In this document: positions 49,139 to 60,954 of the stretch, piece after piece | Numbering within the stretch: position 1 is the first letter of the stretch | How the letters are laid out: every line of letters begins with the position of its first letter | DNA from: Plotosus lineatus | Lineage: Eukaryota; Chordata; Actinopteri; Siluriformes; Plotosidae | Assembly: GCA_024760905.1 (NCBI GenBank) | Contig: CM045729.1 | Span: 80,188,550-80,252,549 of the forward strand | Direction: 5' to 3' | Length of the DNA: 64,000 bases | Position numbers and translations under genes: made by a program | The notes under the pieces: generated by a model | The model's database searches: none | Told to the model about the DNA's origin: nothing | The model's input: the letters and a program-made list of their open reading frames with translations, nothing else

Positions 49139-49924
49139 GAATCAGATCAGTTGGAGCTGGTTTTGTTTTATTTCAGTTAATTAATAAAATATTGAAGATC
49201 AATAAAAGTTTTTTTTTTTTTTTTTTTTCCTCAGCAGCACTGAACAGTTCATTGTGAAATGTTTTTGAAGTGTTGTGTCTTTCTGACTCACTTTGTCTAA
49301 GAAATCAAAATAAAGTAAAAACTGGAAATATTGATAGACCCTTATTCTGAATTCTCAAAATAATTAACTATTCTGATGAAATAAAGATTTATTAAATTCA
49401 TATATTAAGGTGAAATGACTCCAGCAGACTTTTTTTCACAACCTTGGTTTTCAGGACTTCCACAAACCAATACACTGGATGGAATAATAATAATAATAAA
49501 AAATGACAGACATCTATTGCATTTTACATTGTGAAATGTTCATGGTGGACTCCACCTTCACCAAGTGAAGGAGTGAGTGGTTCAGAACTTAAGTGTATAA
49601 CTGAGAAATTCAGTCTGTAAACATGTATGCGTACACCCTATCTCCTCCAAAAATAGTAAACTATGAAAATGTCACAATACTTGCAGTGTTTCAAATCCTA
49701 CAGCAGATGAAGCCAAGTTTATATATTCTGACTTTGAAGTTTCAGCTTCTCCCTGTGATGGACCTATGTACCCCGCTTTTGCTTAGTGTCGGCTGAGATA
49801 GGCTCCAACCTCCCTGCAAACATTACCTACCTGCATTATTAAGTGGCTTGGCAAATCAATCAGTGTTTCAAACTTATTGATCTTAGACACTGTTTAAAGC
49901 AAACAAAATAAATAATAATTTGGG
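49139..49924. other. TRIM 3' flank in arm 2
   Basis: No coding sequence is visible. AATAAA-type signals follow the stop (for example near 49182 and 49200), then a T run at 49209-49228. The empty site for RTE copy A lies near 49560-49575. The region around 49750-49860 is a SINE 3' body paired with 940-1020 in arm 1. Confidence 0.55.
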
Positions 49925-50145
49925 AGGGGAGCATGGTGGTGCAGTGATTAGTATATCCACCTCAAAGCAAGAAGGCCCTGGGTTTGATTCCCAGGAACAA
50001 CATTGGTCTATCTGTGTGGAGTTTGCATGTTCTTCCCGTGCTGGCATGGGTTTTCTCCCACAGTCAGCTGATTTATTATTGCAAATGTTCTGATGTATGG
50101 TTCATCCAGAGATGGCCTCCCCGCAACCCAAATTAGCTTAAAGCA
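49925..50145 (+). repeat. SINE (family 2), plus strand
   Basis: GCATGGTGGTGCAGTGATTA head, AAGCAAGAAGGCCCTGGG block, GGTTTGATTCCC B-box-like motif and GTTTGCATGTTCTTCCC block. It pairs with 582-862 in arm 1. Confidence 0.7.
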
Positions 50146-50344
50146 ACTTAGAAATCTGCAGACTGAAGGTTCTCCAATAATCACTGTTTACCATCATGGT
50201 GAGCAGAAAAATATCTTAAGAGGTTGTACTAATTTCGCATCAGGTAGTCTTACTGTAGTGCTAATCACCAAAAACAGGAATCTGAGGACACGCTGGGCAT
50301 TTTGACATAAGAAAAAAGACCAATAGATGATGCCTGTGTAATAT

Positions 50345-50545
50345 GTGGATTAAAATGATGGTCAGCAATGGTTCTTTTACATGAACCTCTCACCATGGAC
50401 AGTGAGAGACATGTCCGGCCTTTGATAACCCAGTTTGCTGTACTGGGGGAACAGTGACAACCAGTGGCAAGTTGGGCTTCAACCCCCAACCTCGGGATCA
50501 GTGATCCAGCAAATTACAACCAGTTACCTTTGGCCTGTGATCAGT
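50345..50545 (-). repeat. tRNA-derived SINE (family 1), minus strand
   Basis: Reverse-strand AAAAGAACCATTGCTGAC, CACTGTCCATGGTGAGAGG and the tRNA-like head. It pairs with 172-350 in arm 1. Confidence 0.65.
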
Positions 50546-50713
50546 AATGTATTTTATTTAGTTTTAATACAAAATAGAACAGAATGTAATTAAATTGCAT
50601 GTAATTTTGCTCTTGTTTTTTTTCCTCTTTAATTAAATTGTGCAGCCACACCCCCAGTGATTGTATTGCATGTCACCACACTCTTTTTTACTCTAAAATT
50701 AAAATGAGAATGC

Positions 50714-51168
50714 CGCCTGTCAGTCTCCTCATCAATACAGGAATCGGCTAATGACATCACTTACATGTTCGGCTCCTCCCCAGAGTCAGGTGGACTGTGC
50801 AGAAGAACTCAGTGCAGCTCTTCTGCTTTAGCAGGTGTCTTGGAAAACAATCGAGAATCAATATCTACTTTGAGAGGGTGGATAAACTTTCTGACTTTGC
50901 TGGGCTTTGAATCCCAGACAGACGCATTTTTGCCGACCCCATTTATTACAAACATTTTAATAAATTTTTGTGGTTCCTCCACAACATAAAATAATGTTGA
51001 ACACCTCAATCTAATGATTTGAATTCCTAGACAGAGAAAGAACCACAATAGGTAATAGTCAGTCAGCTATTTTACTCTGCCATGAACTACATAGTGATAA
51101 TAACGAATGAACTTTTTTTTTTCAAGCCTGTTGATTAATGATTTAACTAGTTTATCAAATGCTGCAAA
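50714..51168. other. Gene-free flank between arm 2 and an RTE copy
   Basis: The frame at 50765-50989 has no recognisable motif. The homology partner, if any, lies outside the window because arm 1 runs off the left edge. Confidence 0.4.
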
Positions 51169-53675
51169 TGCTGGGTAGGGGTCACAAAGCAATATCTCTC
51201 CCTCACGCCGGTTCCAAGCCTGGATAAATGCTGAGGGTTGTGTCAGGAAGGGCATCCAATGTAAAACCAATGCCAAACTTTATCGTGCAAATCACAGATA
51301 TTACCTCCATACTGGATTGGTCAAGGCCCAGGTTAACCACGACCGCCATCAGTGCTGTTAACCAACATGGTGCTGGTGCAAATTGGACTACTGTTGGTCG
51401 AAGAAGGAGAGGCGGGAGGCGTATCCATAGGTGAAGAGAGAAGAGGAAAAGCATGAGTTTAGGACTGAGAGTAGAGACTTTGAATGTTGGAACTATGAAA
51501 GAAAAAGGTAGAGAGCTGGCTGACATGATGCAGATGAGGAAGGTGGACATACTCTGTGTTCAGGAGACCAGGTGAAAAGGTAGCAAAGCTAGAAGCTTAG
51601 GAGCAGGGTTTAAGCTGTTTTATCATGGTGTGGATGGGAAGAGAAATGGAGTAGGAGTCATCTTGAAGGAGGGGTTTGTCAGGAATGTTCTAGAAGTGGA
51701 AAAGAGTGTCAGACAGAGTGATGAGTCTCAAGTTAGAAATTGTAGAAAGTTCAGTGTTGTAAGTGCTTATGCCCCACAGGTAGGATGTGAGCTAGAAGAG
51801 AAGGAGAGATTCTGGAGTGAGTTAAATGAAGTGATGCAGAGTACCACCAGAGGTGAAAGAGTGGTCATTGGGGCAGACTTCAATGGACATGGTGCAGGTA
51901 AGAGAAGGGATGAGGAAGTGATGGGCAGGTTTGGTATCCAGGACAGGAACACAGAAGGACAGATGTTGATAGATTTTGCAAAAAGGATGGAAATGGTTGT
52001 GGTGAATACTTTTTCCAGAAGAGACAGGAGCATAGGGTGAATTATAAAAGTAAAGTAGGAGCTCACAGGTAGACTACAAAGGAAGTGTACAAACGAAGAG
52101 GTTAGCTAAGAAGAAGTGGGACACTGAGAGGACCGAAGAGAGTAAACAAGAGTACAAGGATAAACAGCGTAATGCGAAAGTAGTGGTGTCAAAGGCCAAA
52201 CAGAGGGTGTATGATGACTTGTATGCTAAGCTGGACAGTAAGGAGGGAGAAAATGATTTATACAGGTTGGCACAGCAGAGAAATAGAGATGGGAAGGACG
52301 TGCAGCAAGTTAGAATGATAAAGGACAAAGAGGGAAATGTATTGACCTGTGACAGAAGTGTGCTGGGAAGATGGAAAGAGTACTTTGAAGAGCTGATGAA
52401 TGAGGAAAATGAGAGAGAAAAAAGAGTAGAAGAGGTAACCATTGAGAACCAGGAAGTAGCAAAGATTAGTAAGGGTGAAATGAGGAAGGCACTGAAGAGG
52501 ATGAAGAGTGGAAAGACAGTTGGTCCTGATGATATACCTGTGGAGCTATGGAGGTGTCTAGGAGAGATAGCAGTACAATTTCTGACAAGAACATTCAACA
52601 AGGTCTTCGAGAGTGAGCAGATGCCAGAGGAATGGAGGAGAAGTGTGATGGTGCCCATTTTTAAGTACAGGGGAGACTTGCAGAGTTGTGGCAACTACAC
52701 AGGGACAAAGTTGATGAGCCATATGATGAAATTATGGGAACGAATAGTGGAAGCAAGACTAAGGGCAGAGTTCAGCATTTGTGAACAACAGTTTGGTTTC
52801 ATGCCAAGAAAGAGCACCACAGATGCAGTGTTTGCCTTGAGAATGTTAATAGAGAAGTACAGAGAAGGTCAGAAGGAGCTGCATTGTGCCTTTGTGGATC
52901 TGGAGAAAGCATATGACAGGGTGCCAAGAAAAGAACTGTGGTACTGCATGAGGAAGTCGGGAGTGGCAGAGAAGTATGTTAGAGTGGTACAGGACATGTA
53001 TGAGAGACGTAAGACCATGGTGAGGTGTGCTGTCGGCGTGACCGAAGAGTTCAAGGTGGAGGTGGGAATTAAGGAGGAATGAAGGTTAGCTTCAGTAAGT
53101 CAGAATACATGTGTGTGAATGAGAAGAACCCAAGAGGAACGGTGAGGTTACAGGGAGCAGAGATAAGGAAGGTGGAGGATTTTAAGTACTTAGGCTCAAC
53201 AATCCAGAGCAATGGAAAAGAGGTGAAGAGGCATGTGCAGGCAGGATGGAATGGTTGGAGAAAAGTGTACAACATGGTGATGAGGCCAGCAATGTTGTAT
53301 GGTTTAGACACAGTGGCGCTGAGGAAAAGACAGGAGGCAGAGCTGGAGATAGCAGAGATTAAAATGTTGAAGTTCTCTCTGGAAGTAACGAGGATGGATA
53401 GGATCAGGAATCAGTACATCAGAGGGACAGCCCATGTAAGAGGTTTTGGAGACAAAATCAGAGATGCTAGACTGAGATGGTTTGGACATGTACCAAGGAG
53501 GGATAGTGAGTATATTGGTAGTAGGATGCTGAGGTTGGAACTACCAGGCAGAAGGCCTAGAGCTTCCCCTAAGTTGGCATAAGAGAAGAAGATGCTGAGG
53601 ACAGGGTGAGATGGAGGCAGAGGATTTGCTGTGGCAACCCCTGAAGGGAACAGCCGGAAGGAAAAGAAGAAGAAG
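51169..53675 (+). mobile_element. RTE-clade LINE with 15-bp TSD and two internal deletions
   Basis: ATCAAATGCTGCAAA flanks it at 51154-51168 and 53676-53690. The EEP endonuclease part is at 51450-52075 (GADFNGHG with a loss of one residue, VSAYAPQVG). A first deletion near 52078 removes the rest of the endonuclease C-terminus and linker, joining directly to [15 protein letters not shown] sequence. The RT frame runs 52183-53082 with [20 protein letters not shown] and [18 protein letters not shown] second deletion near 53069 removes the palm with the catalytic FADD box. The C-terminus at 53079-53582 is also shortened near 53265 and 53567. It is nonautonomous. Confidence 0.93.
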
Positions 53676-53866
53676 ATCAAATGCTGCAAACACTTTTTAC
53701 ATTACATGTGAGTACATCACTAAATGTAGGTAAAAAAATGGTACATAGTGAATCAAAAATTTTATTACTACATGCAATAAAGGAATTACAAAATTCATTA
53801 CACACTGTTTTCAACACTAAACATTCATGTGAAATAAACAAATGTCATAACCAGGCACCCATCTCT

Positions 53867-54063
53867 GAATCGCCACCTTATCGTGGCGGAGTGGTTTGCG
53901 TGACCTAATGATTCTAAGCGCTATGTTGTCGGGGGCATAATGCCCCTGGTTGGGTCACCCAAGTCAAACAGGTCCTAGGGGACTGTCCAGACCTCTTTGC
54001 TTAGGTTGCTGCATCCTCAACCCAACCCTGGATTTAGCAGAAGAAGATGAGAGATGAGAGACT
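53867..54063 (+). mobile_element. Short LINE-derived element: LINE 5' leader joined to a 3' tail
   Basis: The first part (GAATCGCCACCTTATCGTGG, then GCTATGTTGTCGGGGGCATA and GGGTCACCCAAG) resembles the 5' leader of a widespread fish LINE as I recall it. The last part (CAACCCTGGATTTAGCAGAA, then GAAGATGAGAGATGAGAG) resembles the same element's 3' tail with its short repeat. Only about 200 bp separate the ends, so the whole coding region is missing. It could be a single internally deleted copy or a SINE-like nonautonomous family. Confidence 0.5.
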
Positions 54064-54655
54064 AACCAGGCAAGGTTTGTGTTTGTGCTTGCTGATGACC
54101 GGCTTTTTGGTGTGTTTTATCATCGTTTGTGTGGTTAAGTTGCACCGTCTTTCAATTATGTGGATATCTAATATCTTTCTGACACAATAAACAAAATGCA
54201 CCTTCTGGCTTGTCTGCTCACTTTCGACACCATGTGCTGACAGGCTTTCCAAAATTGTCGGTTTTCTTCAGCCAGTCATCTCACCGACAATTTTTTATAC
54301 CATTGTCTAGTTTCTTAATATTTGCTTTAGATGCACGGATTTCCAGGAAATTTAGCATTATACTTATCAGACTTAAATCTTTTTTTATTATTTTTATTTA
54401 TTTTTCTTACCTTTCAGAAAGCAAGCATGCATGAACATTGATCGGTCTAGTTACTAAGATACAGTTTGGCAATGTTCGGATTTCTTAGACAGTAGCAACA
54501 ACACGCGAACACGCCCGAGACTGAACTATGGCAAGCTAATCATGACAAATTGCTATAGAAGGCTTCCAGTGCACAGCTAGAAAAAAAAAAGCTAAAACAA
54601 ACAAACAAACAAACAAACAAACAAACAAACACTATGGGGTGAAACAAAAAAAAAA
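54064..54655. other. Gene-free, with (AAAC)n repeat
   Basis: No gene is visible. An (AAAC)n tract occupies about 54593-54630, next to poly-A runs. Confidence 0.6.
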
Positions 54656-55140
54656 CGTGAATATATGGTCACCCCTCGCTACTTTGTGCTTCAGTTTCTG
54701 TGGTTTCAGTGCATCGCATTTTTTTTTTCAAAAATATTAATTGAAAAAAAAAGGAAACGAAGGAAAAATATGGAAAAGTAAAGGAAAATGCTTCAAAACC
54801 AGGAAAATTATGCAAAAAAAAAACAAAACAAAACAAAAAAAAAAAACAAAAAAAACAAAATGACTTAAATTTTTATGTGAGGTGGGCATCTGTGTGTGCA
54901 CACGAGTGCATCTGTATGTATTTGTATTTATATTTTATTTTTATATTATGCATTATTTTGAATGTTTAATTATTATTCTAAGCATTTATAGCATTGAATA
55001 TGTATTTATTTATATCATATACTCATATACATGAACATGTACATCAGTCAGATGGGGTCGAGCCTACTTTGCGGAAACCGGTGGTCATGGGGGTCTCGAG
55101 CCCACTAACCGCGGATTTTGGGGTATATTAGCTGTCGTGG
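54656..55140. repeat. Unclassified short element with Tigger-like right and left ends
   Basis: The left part begins TATGGTCACCCCTCGCTACT and has CTTCAGTTTCTGTGG. Similar words occur in reverse near the right end of the element at 23332-25767. The right part has a GCGGAAACCGGTGGTCATGG block and GCGGATTTTGGGGTATATTA. A/T simple-sequence runs fill the middle. I see no transposase. Confidence 0.35.
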
Positions 55141-55572
55141 TGGGGGTGGGGTCATTGGATAGCACATTGCATATTAGAGGTCCAGTATCTAAGTGTACAC
55201 GTAATCTATTCAGTTTCCTCGAGCTGAAATTGATATTTCCTTAACTGGTGGCAAAACACAGCACGTAAAGCTATGCAACGACATCAAAAAGATCAACAAA
55301 CCTGGCAAAGCAATTTGCGAGTTGTATACAGATATCATAACCTATGGTGCTCGTGGTAAGTTTTAAAATAACTCGGATTTGACCTATAACATTATGATGC
55401 TCCTTTTGTGTAAATCTAGGACTTGATATGTATATCCCGAAAATTAAAAGTCGGACATAATATTATTGGGCCTAATGTTATTGATTATAGACCTTGGTTT
55501 GAGCAGCACAGGAAATAGACATTTTGGTCTATACTATACTGTAGCTCTTGATCTATACTAGACTAGTAACTA

Positions 55573-55615
<43 letters not shown>

Positions 55616-56649
55616 AACATTAGACATTTATACTGTAACTATAGGCTATAGATTGCATTCACATACCTTTAAACATAGGTCTTTCGTCTACATAGATGTT
55701 TATGTCTACACATATGGGAGTGAATTTTCAAATAAAATGATATTTTAATCAATTTCTTAAAATTATTAAATTATGATTGCTCAGACAGTTTGGTCGATGT
55801 GAAATGATGTTCACATGTACTATGAGATCTATTTAAAAGTTCTATGTGAATTTCATATGCAATAAGATCTATTGCCTGCACTGCTCAAGCTTCATAAATT
55901 ATCAGCCTATTATATTAAACTTAAGCCTAATGCATTAAATTGATTAGATCTAATAGGCTGATTTAATATTTGTCATGATATTGACCAGATCTAAATAATT
56001 TTAATGAATATCTAATATTAATTAATATTAAGATACAGTATGTTCTTACAAGTCAGTAGGAATAAACCCCATGCATAATCTACACGTCATATTTATTCTC
56101 ATTTTCGGTAATTTTAGTGAAAGCATATTTTACACATGTCAAATTTCAAAAATTTATATGACACAATATTGTAATTTCAGTCACCAAACTTACACATTGA
56201 TATTAACTAATCTTAATATTGTTGATAGTGTGTTATTTCCTGGTGGTGTTACTTTGCATACTCCCTGCTGGTATTAATTGGTAACTGCAGTGAAAGTACT
56301 CTAGTATCCATTAAGCTTAATTAAGCTGATCTCATGAACTTTGTCATGTGGGATATTTCTTTAATAATAGATCTCAGTATAAGGCAGAAATAGAGCTGAA
56401 ATACACAAAATCTATGGCTTCAGGGGATTTCCTCCTGATCCCCAAATGAGGCTTCACCCCTGGACCCCATTTGGGGCCTCGGTGGTCTCCAAAACCCCTG
56501 CATTTTTTCAGATTTTTTTTTCCTTTTCTGCAATCTCATGTATTCTATCATAAGACCCCTACGAACCAGGGAGGGGCAACAGCATGCACATGTCCCCTCC
56601 GTGACATGTAATACTAGCCACCTGTCTCTTTTCAAACTGCAGAACCATA
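55141..56649. other. Gene-free AT-rich region
   Basis: A (TA)n tract is at 55576-55610. The remainder, to the Tc1 element, holds no recognisable gene or repeat. Confidence 0.5.
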
Positions 56650-57390
56650 CAGTGGGGCCAATATGTATTGGGCAATGTAAAAATGTGCAAGTTGACTCAT
56701 TTAAAAAGATAAGAGAGGTTTGTTATTTTTTATCATAGGTACACATCAAGCTTGAGAGACAGAATGTAAAAAAACAATCCAGGAAATCACATTGAATGAT
56801 TTTTAATTCAATTTATTTGTGAAAATGGGAGGCCAATAAGTATTGGGCAGCCAGAAAAAGTTACTTTTAATACTTTGTAATGTAGCCTTGGTTGGCAATG
56901 ACAGAGATCAAATGGTTCCTGTAGTTCTTGACCAGGTCTACACACACTTTAGTTGGTATTTTGGCCCACTCCTCTGCACAGATCTTCTCCAGAGCTGTGA
57001 TGTTTGAGGGTTGTCGCTTGGCAACTTGAAGTTTTAACTCCATTCACAGGTTTTCGATTGGGTTGATGTCTGGAGACTGGCTAGGCCACTCCAGAACCTT
57101 GATATGCTTTTTACGGAGCCACTCCTTGGTTTTCTTGGCTGTGTGCTTTGGATCATTATCATGCTGGAAGACCCAGCTATGTTTCATCTTTAATGCTCTG
57201 ACTGAGGGAAGAAGCTTTTTACCCAAAATGTCACAATACATGACCCCATTCATGTTGCCATTGATATGGTGCAGTCTTCCTGTCCCTTTTGCAGTAAAGC
57301 ATCCCCAAAGCATGATGTGTCCATCCCCATGCTTCACAGTAGGTATGGTGTTCTTGGGATGCGACTCAGCATTCTTCTTCCTCTAAACAC

Positions 57391-58379
57391 ACACAGTTAT
57401 TAAGTCTCCCGATTCAATCGGGAGTCTCCCGATTTAAAAGCATAAATCCAATCTCCCGCCAGGAGATTAATTTCTCCCGATTTCCAGACAACCTCCCGAA
57501 AAAAAAAGTCACACTTTGAACACACCATAGAATTTTTAAGTCTTAATCTTCTGCATATTGCACTTTGAAGACACCGTAGAAATTTATAGCCAGTCTCTAT
57601 CTTCCGTTTGTTTATGCACACACGAGTTGGCAGTTCACTGATACAGGCGAGCTACTTCAAGTCACGTGAATATTCAGTGCCGTGCAGTTCAAAAACAAAA
57701 TGGCAGATGTAAACCCAGCAAAAAAACAAAAATATGATTGCAAGTATCAGGCTTATTGGCAAAAAGACTTTCCTTTTATTCGAAGCAGTGAAAAAGGTGA
57801 CACGTTTGCGTTTTGCACACTTTGTTCCGTCAACATTGGGATTAAACACGGAGGAATCAACGATGTGAAGAAACATGTAAACACTTCGCAACACACACAA
57901 CAATCTACAAATCGGAAAATTACCTCTTTTATTACAACTGATGCCAGGTCAGAATTGATCAATGAAACTGTTTGTGCTCTCTTGGCTACATAATTGAACT
58001 CAGACTTTGTTTGTTACAAATGCCATCCAAGTCCTGAACTTTGTAAAATTGGAAAGCAAGCAACATACAAGTATGTGCAGGAACATATCTAAACATTTGG
58101 TGTAATTATTAAGCAAGCAGCATTAGTATATGTAACAACTGTTTAAAAATATTGTTACATATACTAATGCTGCTTGCTTAATAATTGAATAATTATTATT
58201 CAATAATTCAATTCATCATCCATGAATAAATAAAAAAAAAAAAACTTGTTTATTGAGCAATGTTCCTTTATAAAAAAAATATGCATCAATTCTTGGGGCT
58301 GCAGCCCGGCCGCACAGGGGGTGCGGTGTCTCTGGTGAAAATTCTCCCTATTTCAAAATGTTGAAACTTAATAAGTATG
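57391..58379 (+). mobile_element. Nested nonautonomous DNA element encoding a BED-like zinc-finger fragment (probably hAT-related)
   Basis: It splits the Tc1 sequence CTAAACAC / ACACGGCGAG, with AACAC repeated at 57386-57390 and 58380-58384. The ends are TTATTAAGTCTCCCGATT on the left and, inverted, TTATTAAGTTTCAAC on the right. A 103-residue frame at 57682-57993 has FAFCTLCSVNIGIKHGGIND followed by VKKHVNTSQH, a C-x2-C...H-x5-H finger as in N-termini of some hAT transposases and domesticated relatives. No catalytic domain follows. A perfect 35-bp inverted repeat lies at 58104-58186. Superfamily is uncertain because an 8-bp TSD is not seen. Confidence 0.6.
58104..58186. repeat. Perfect inverted repeat, 35-bp arms, 13-bp loop
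   Basis: 58104-58138 and 58152-58186 are exact reverse complements (arms begin AATTATTAAGCAAGCAGC). Loop: 58139-58151. Confidence 0.95.
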
Positions 58380-59240
58380 AACACGGCGAGTGCTGTTTTA
58401 AACCAAAAAGTTCAATTTTGGTCTCATCTGACCACATCACATTTCCCAATCCTCCCCTGGATCATCCAGATGGTCTTTAGCATATTTCAGACGGGCCTTT
58501 ACACGTTTTTTTATTTCGTAGGGGAACCTTTCGGGCAATGCAGGATTTCATCTCATGACGACGGAGTGTGTTAGTTATTGTCATCTTTGTGATGATGGTT
58601 CCTACCGTCTTCAAATCATTGACCAGTTCCTACCATGCAGTTCTGGGCTGATTGCTCACTGTTCTCAGGATCCTTTGAACCCCATGAGGTGAGATCTTGC
58701 ATGGAGCGCCACTCCTAAGGAGGTTGTCAGTGATGTTATACTTCCATTTTCTAATTATGTTTCCAACTGTTGATATTTTCTCACAAAGTTGTTTACCAAT
58801 TGCAGTTTGACTCATCCCAGCTTTGTGCAGTTGTACAATTTTATCTCTGGCGTCTTTGGGAAGCTCTCTGGTCTTGGTCATGGTGAAGACTGCAGTCTGA
58901 CAGTTTGAAGGTGTGTGCAGGTTTGAAGGTGTCTATTATGCATTGTTTGAAGGTGTCTCTTGTGCATCTCCTGTAATCAGTTCAAACAGGTGTCATTCAT
59001 ACTGTTAATGAGTGGGGGCCGAAATGTTTGTTTTCTAGCTGCCCAATACATAATGGCATCCCATTTTCACAAATAAATTGTTTAAAAAACATACAATGTG
59101 ATTTCCTGGATTTTTTTTTTTACATTCTGTCTCTCAAGCTTGATGTGTACCTATGATAAAAATTACAAACCTCTCTTATCTTTTTAAATGGGTGAACGTG
59201 CACATTTTTACATTGCCCAATACTTATTGGCCCCATTGTA

Positions 59241-60024
<784 letters not shown>

Positions 60025-60025
60025 T

Positions 60026-60192
60026 TGTGAGGCCGGTGGTGTAGTGGTTAGGGTGCTGCGCTCATGATCGTGAGGTCGTGAGCTCAAATCCCACTGAGAC
60101 TCTCACGGGCAAGGTTTTAAGCACAAGTGTGCCTCTGTTCACCCGGCAGAAAAAATGGGTGTCAAAAGCCCACGGACTTTACCTTTTAGTGA
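60026..60192 (+). repeat. tRNA-derived SINE of a third head type
   Basis: GGCCGGTGGTGTAGTGGTTA (A-box-like), then GTCGTGAGCTCAAATCCCAC (B-box-like), then a body with CTCACGGGCAAGGTTTTAAG. It is followed directly by a fragment of the RTE C-terminal coding region (60200-60243). Confidence 0.7.
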
Positions 60193-60194
60193 CT

Positions 60195-60330
60195 CTTTGT
60201 GAATTCTGGCAGAAGGCCCAGAGGAAGACCAAAGAGAAGATTACCTTTATCAGGGGTTGCCACAGCGAATGATTCGCACATCGGCATAGGTTTTTACGTC
60301 GGATGCGCTTCCTGACACAACCCTTTAGCA
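60195..60330. repeat. Scrambled RTE fragments
   Basis: 60203-60243 matches the plus-strand RTE C-terminus (GGCAGAAGGCCCAGAGGAAG). 60250-60325 contains GGGTTGCCACAGCGAATGAT and then TTTTTACGTCGGATGCGCTT, which are the reverse complements of the RTE 3' and 5' blocks. The piece is a rearranged or internally deleted, partly inverted copy. Confidence 0.6.
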
Positions 60331-60369
60331 AGGGACAGAAACATGCTGACAGCTATGCAGCTTACTGAT

Positions 60370-60727
60370 ACTGTACTGAAATAATAATTGAAAAAGATTT
60401 TAATACAACAGTTCAGAAGAAACTGGCGTTTCTTCAGGAGAAAGTCTTATTTCTTCAGAAGAGACATCCAACGTTTTCTATCACTTAGCCAGAGAAGATA
60501 CACAGCATTTGAGTGGTATTATAGAGCTTAACTGGTAATTAAAACACACAAAAAAGAGGCTCACTGACAACTTGTGCTCGAATGAGGAATAAAGCGTTAC
60601 ATCATCTCAACCAATCGGCCGAAAAGAGGACAGCCATTGGCTGAATTTGAGTGGCGTGTCAGTTGCTTGGCAGTCCGCGAATACTCAAACCGTGAGGGCA
60701 AAACTGCAAATAGTCAAGAGCCAACTG
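60370..60727. repeat. LINE-free relative of the Tigger-like element at 23332-25767
   Basis: The order matches 24100-24233 followed directly by 25300-25580: AAAGTCTTATTTCTTCAGAA, GAGACAT, then AGCCAGAGAAGAT, TAACTGGTAATTAAAA and CCAATC. The LINE of 24234-25287 is absent at 60461-60467, giving the empty target site. It ends ...CAACTG followed by TA. Confidence 0.7.
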
Positions 60728-60954
60728 TAGTCAACTGAGATGGGCGCCAATCTCATCACGACATTAATTAGGATTGAGCGGTTCAGAAAATGAATGAATG
60801 AATATAAAGAACTTGATACAGCCTTACCTAAATTGATATTACTGGAGAAATGTCTTGAACGCTTCCTTGTCTGTGCTGTCAGTATCTCATGAACATAAGT
60901 GTTTGCAACTGACCAGGATCAACAATGATACATTCCTAAGGATATATACATATA

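Larger units (their letters stand above)
44342..50713. repeat. Arm 2 of large inverted duplication
   Basis: Reverse complement of arm 1 (1-8707). Inner end: CACCTG homology stops at 44342. The rightmost visible homology, about 50713, pairs with position 1, so the true outer end is unknown. Arm-2-specific insertions: a SINE at 45406-45605 and a Tigger-like element at 46778-47627. Arm-1-specific: RTE copy A and the microsatellite at 7671-7755. Confidence 0.9.
56650..59238 (-). mobile_element. Tc1-like DNA transposon with long IR/DR-type termini, interrupted by another element
   Basis: TA dinucleotides at 56648-56649 and 59239-59240 flank CAGTGGGGCCAATATG... and its inverted partner. The inverted repeats are about 200 bp, and each holds two copies of a GGCCAATAAGTATTGGGCA-type box (near 56655 and 56830 on the left), the IR/DR layout known from Sleeping Beauty-group elements. 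Transposase is encoded on the minus strand: an N-terminal HTH at 58881-58630 ([15 protein letters not shown]), and the C-terminal catalytic part at 57337-57044 with [11 protein letters not shown] and [14 protein letters not shown] (second D and final E of the DDE triad). Removing the insertion at 57391-58379 leaves about 1.6 kb, the normal size. The frame between the two parts is broken. Confidence 0.92.

Noticed and set aside
57682..57993. Host zinc-finger gene
   Set aside because: The frame sits inside a 989-bp insertion that interrupts a Tc1 transposon and ends without further exons, so a transposon origin is more likely.
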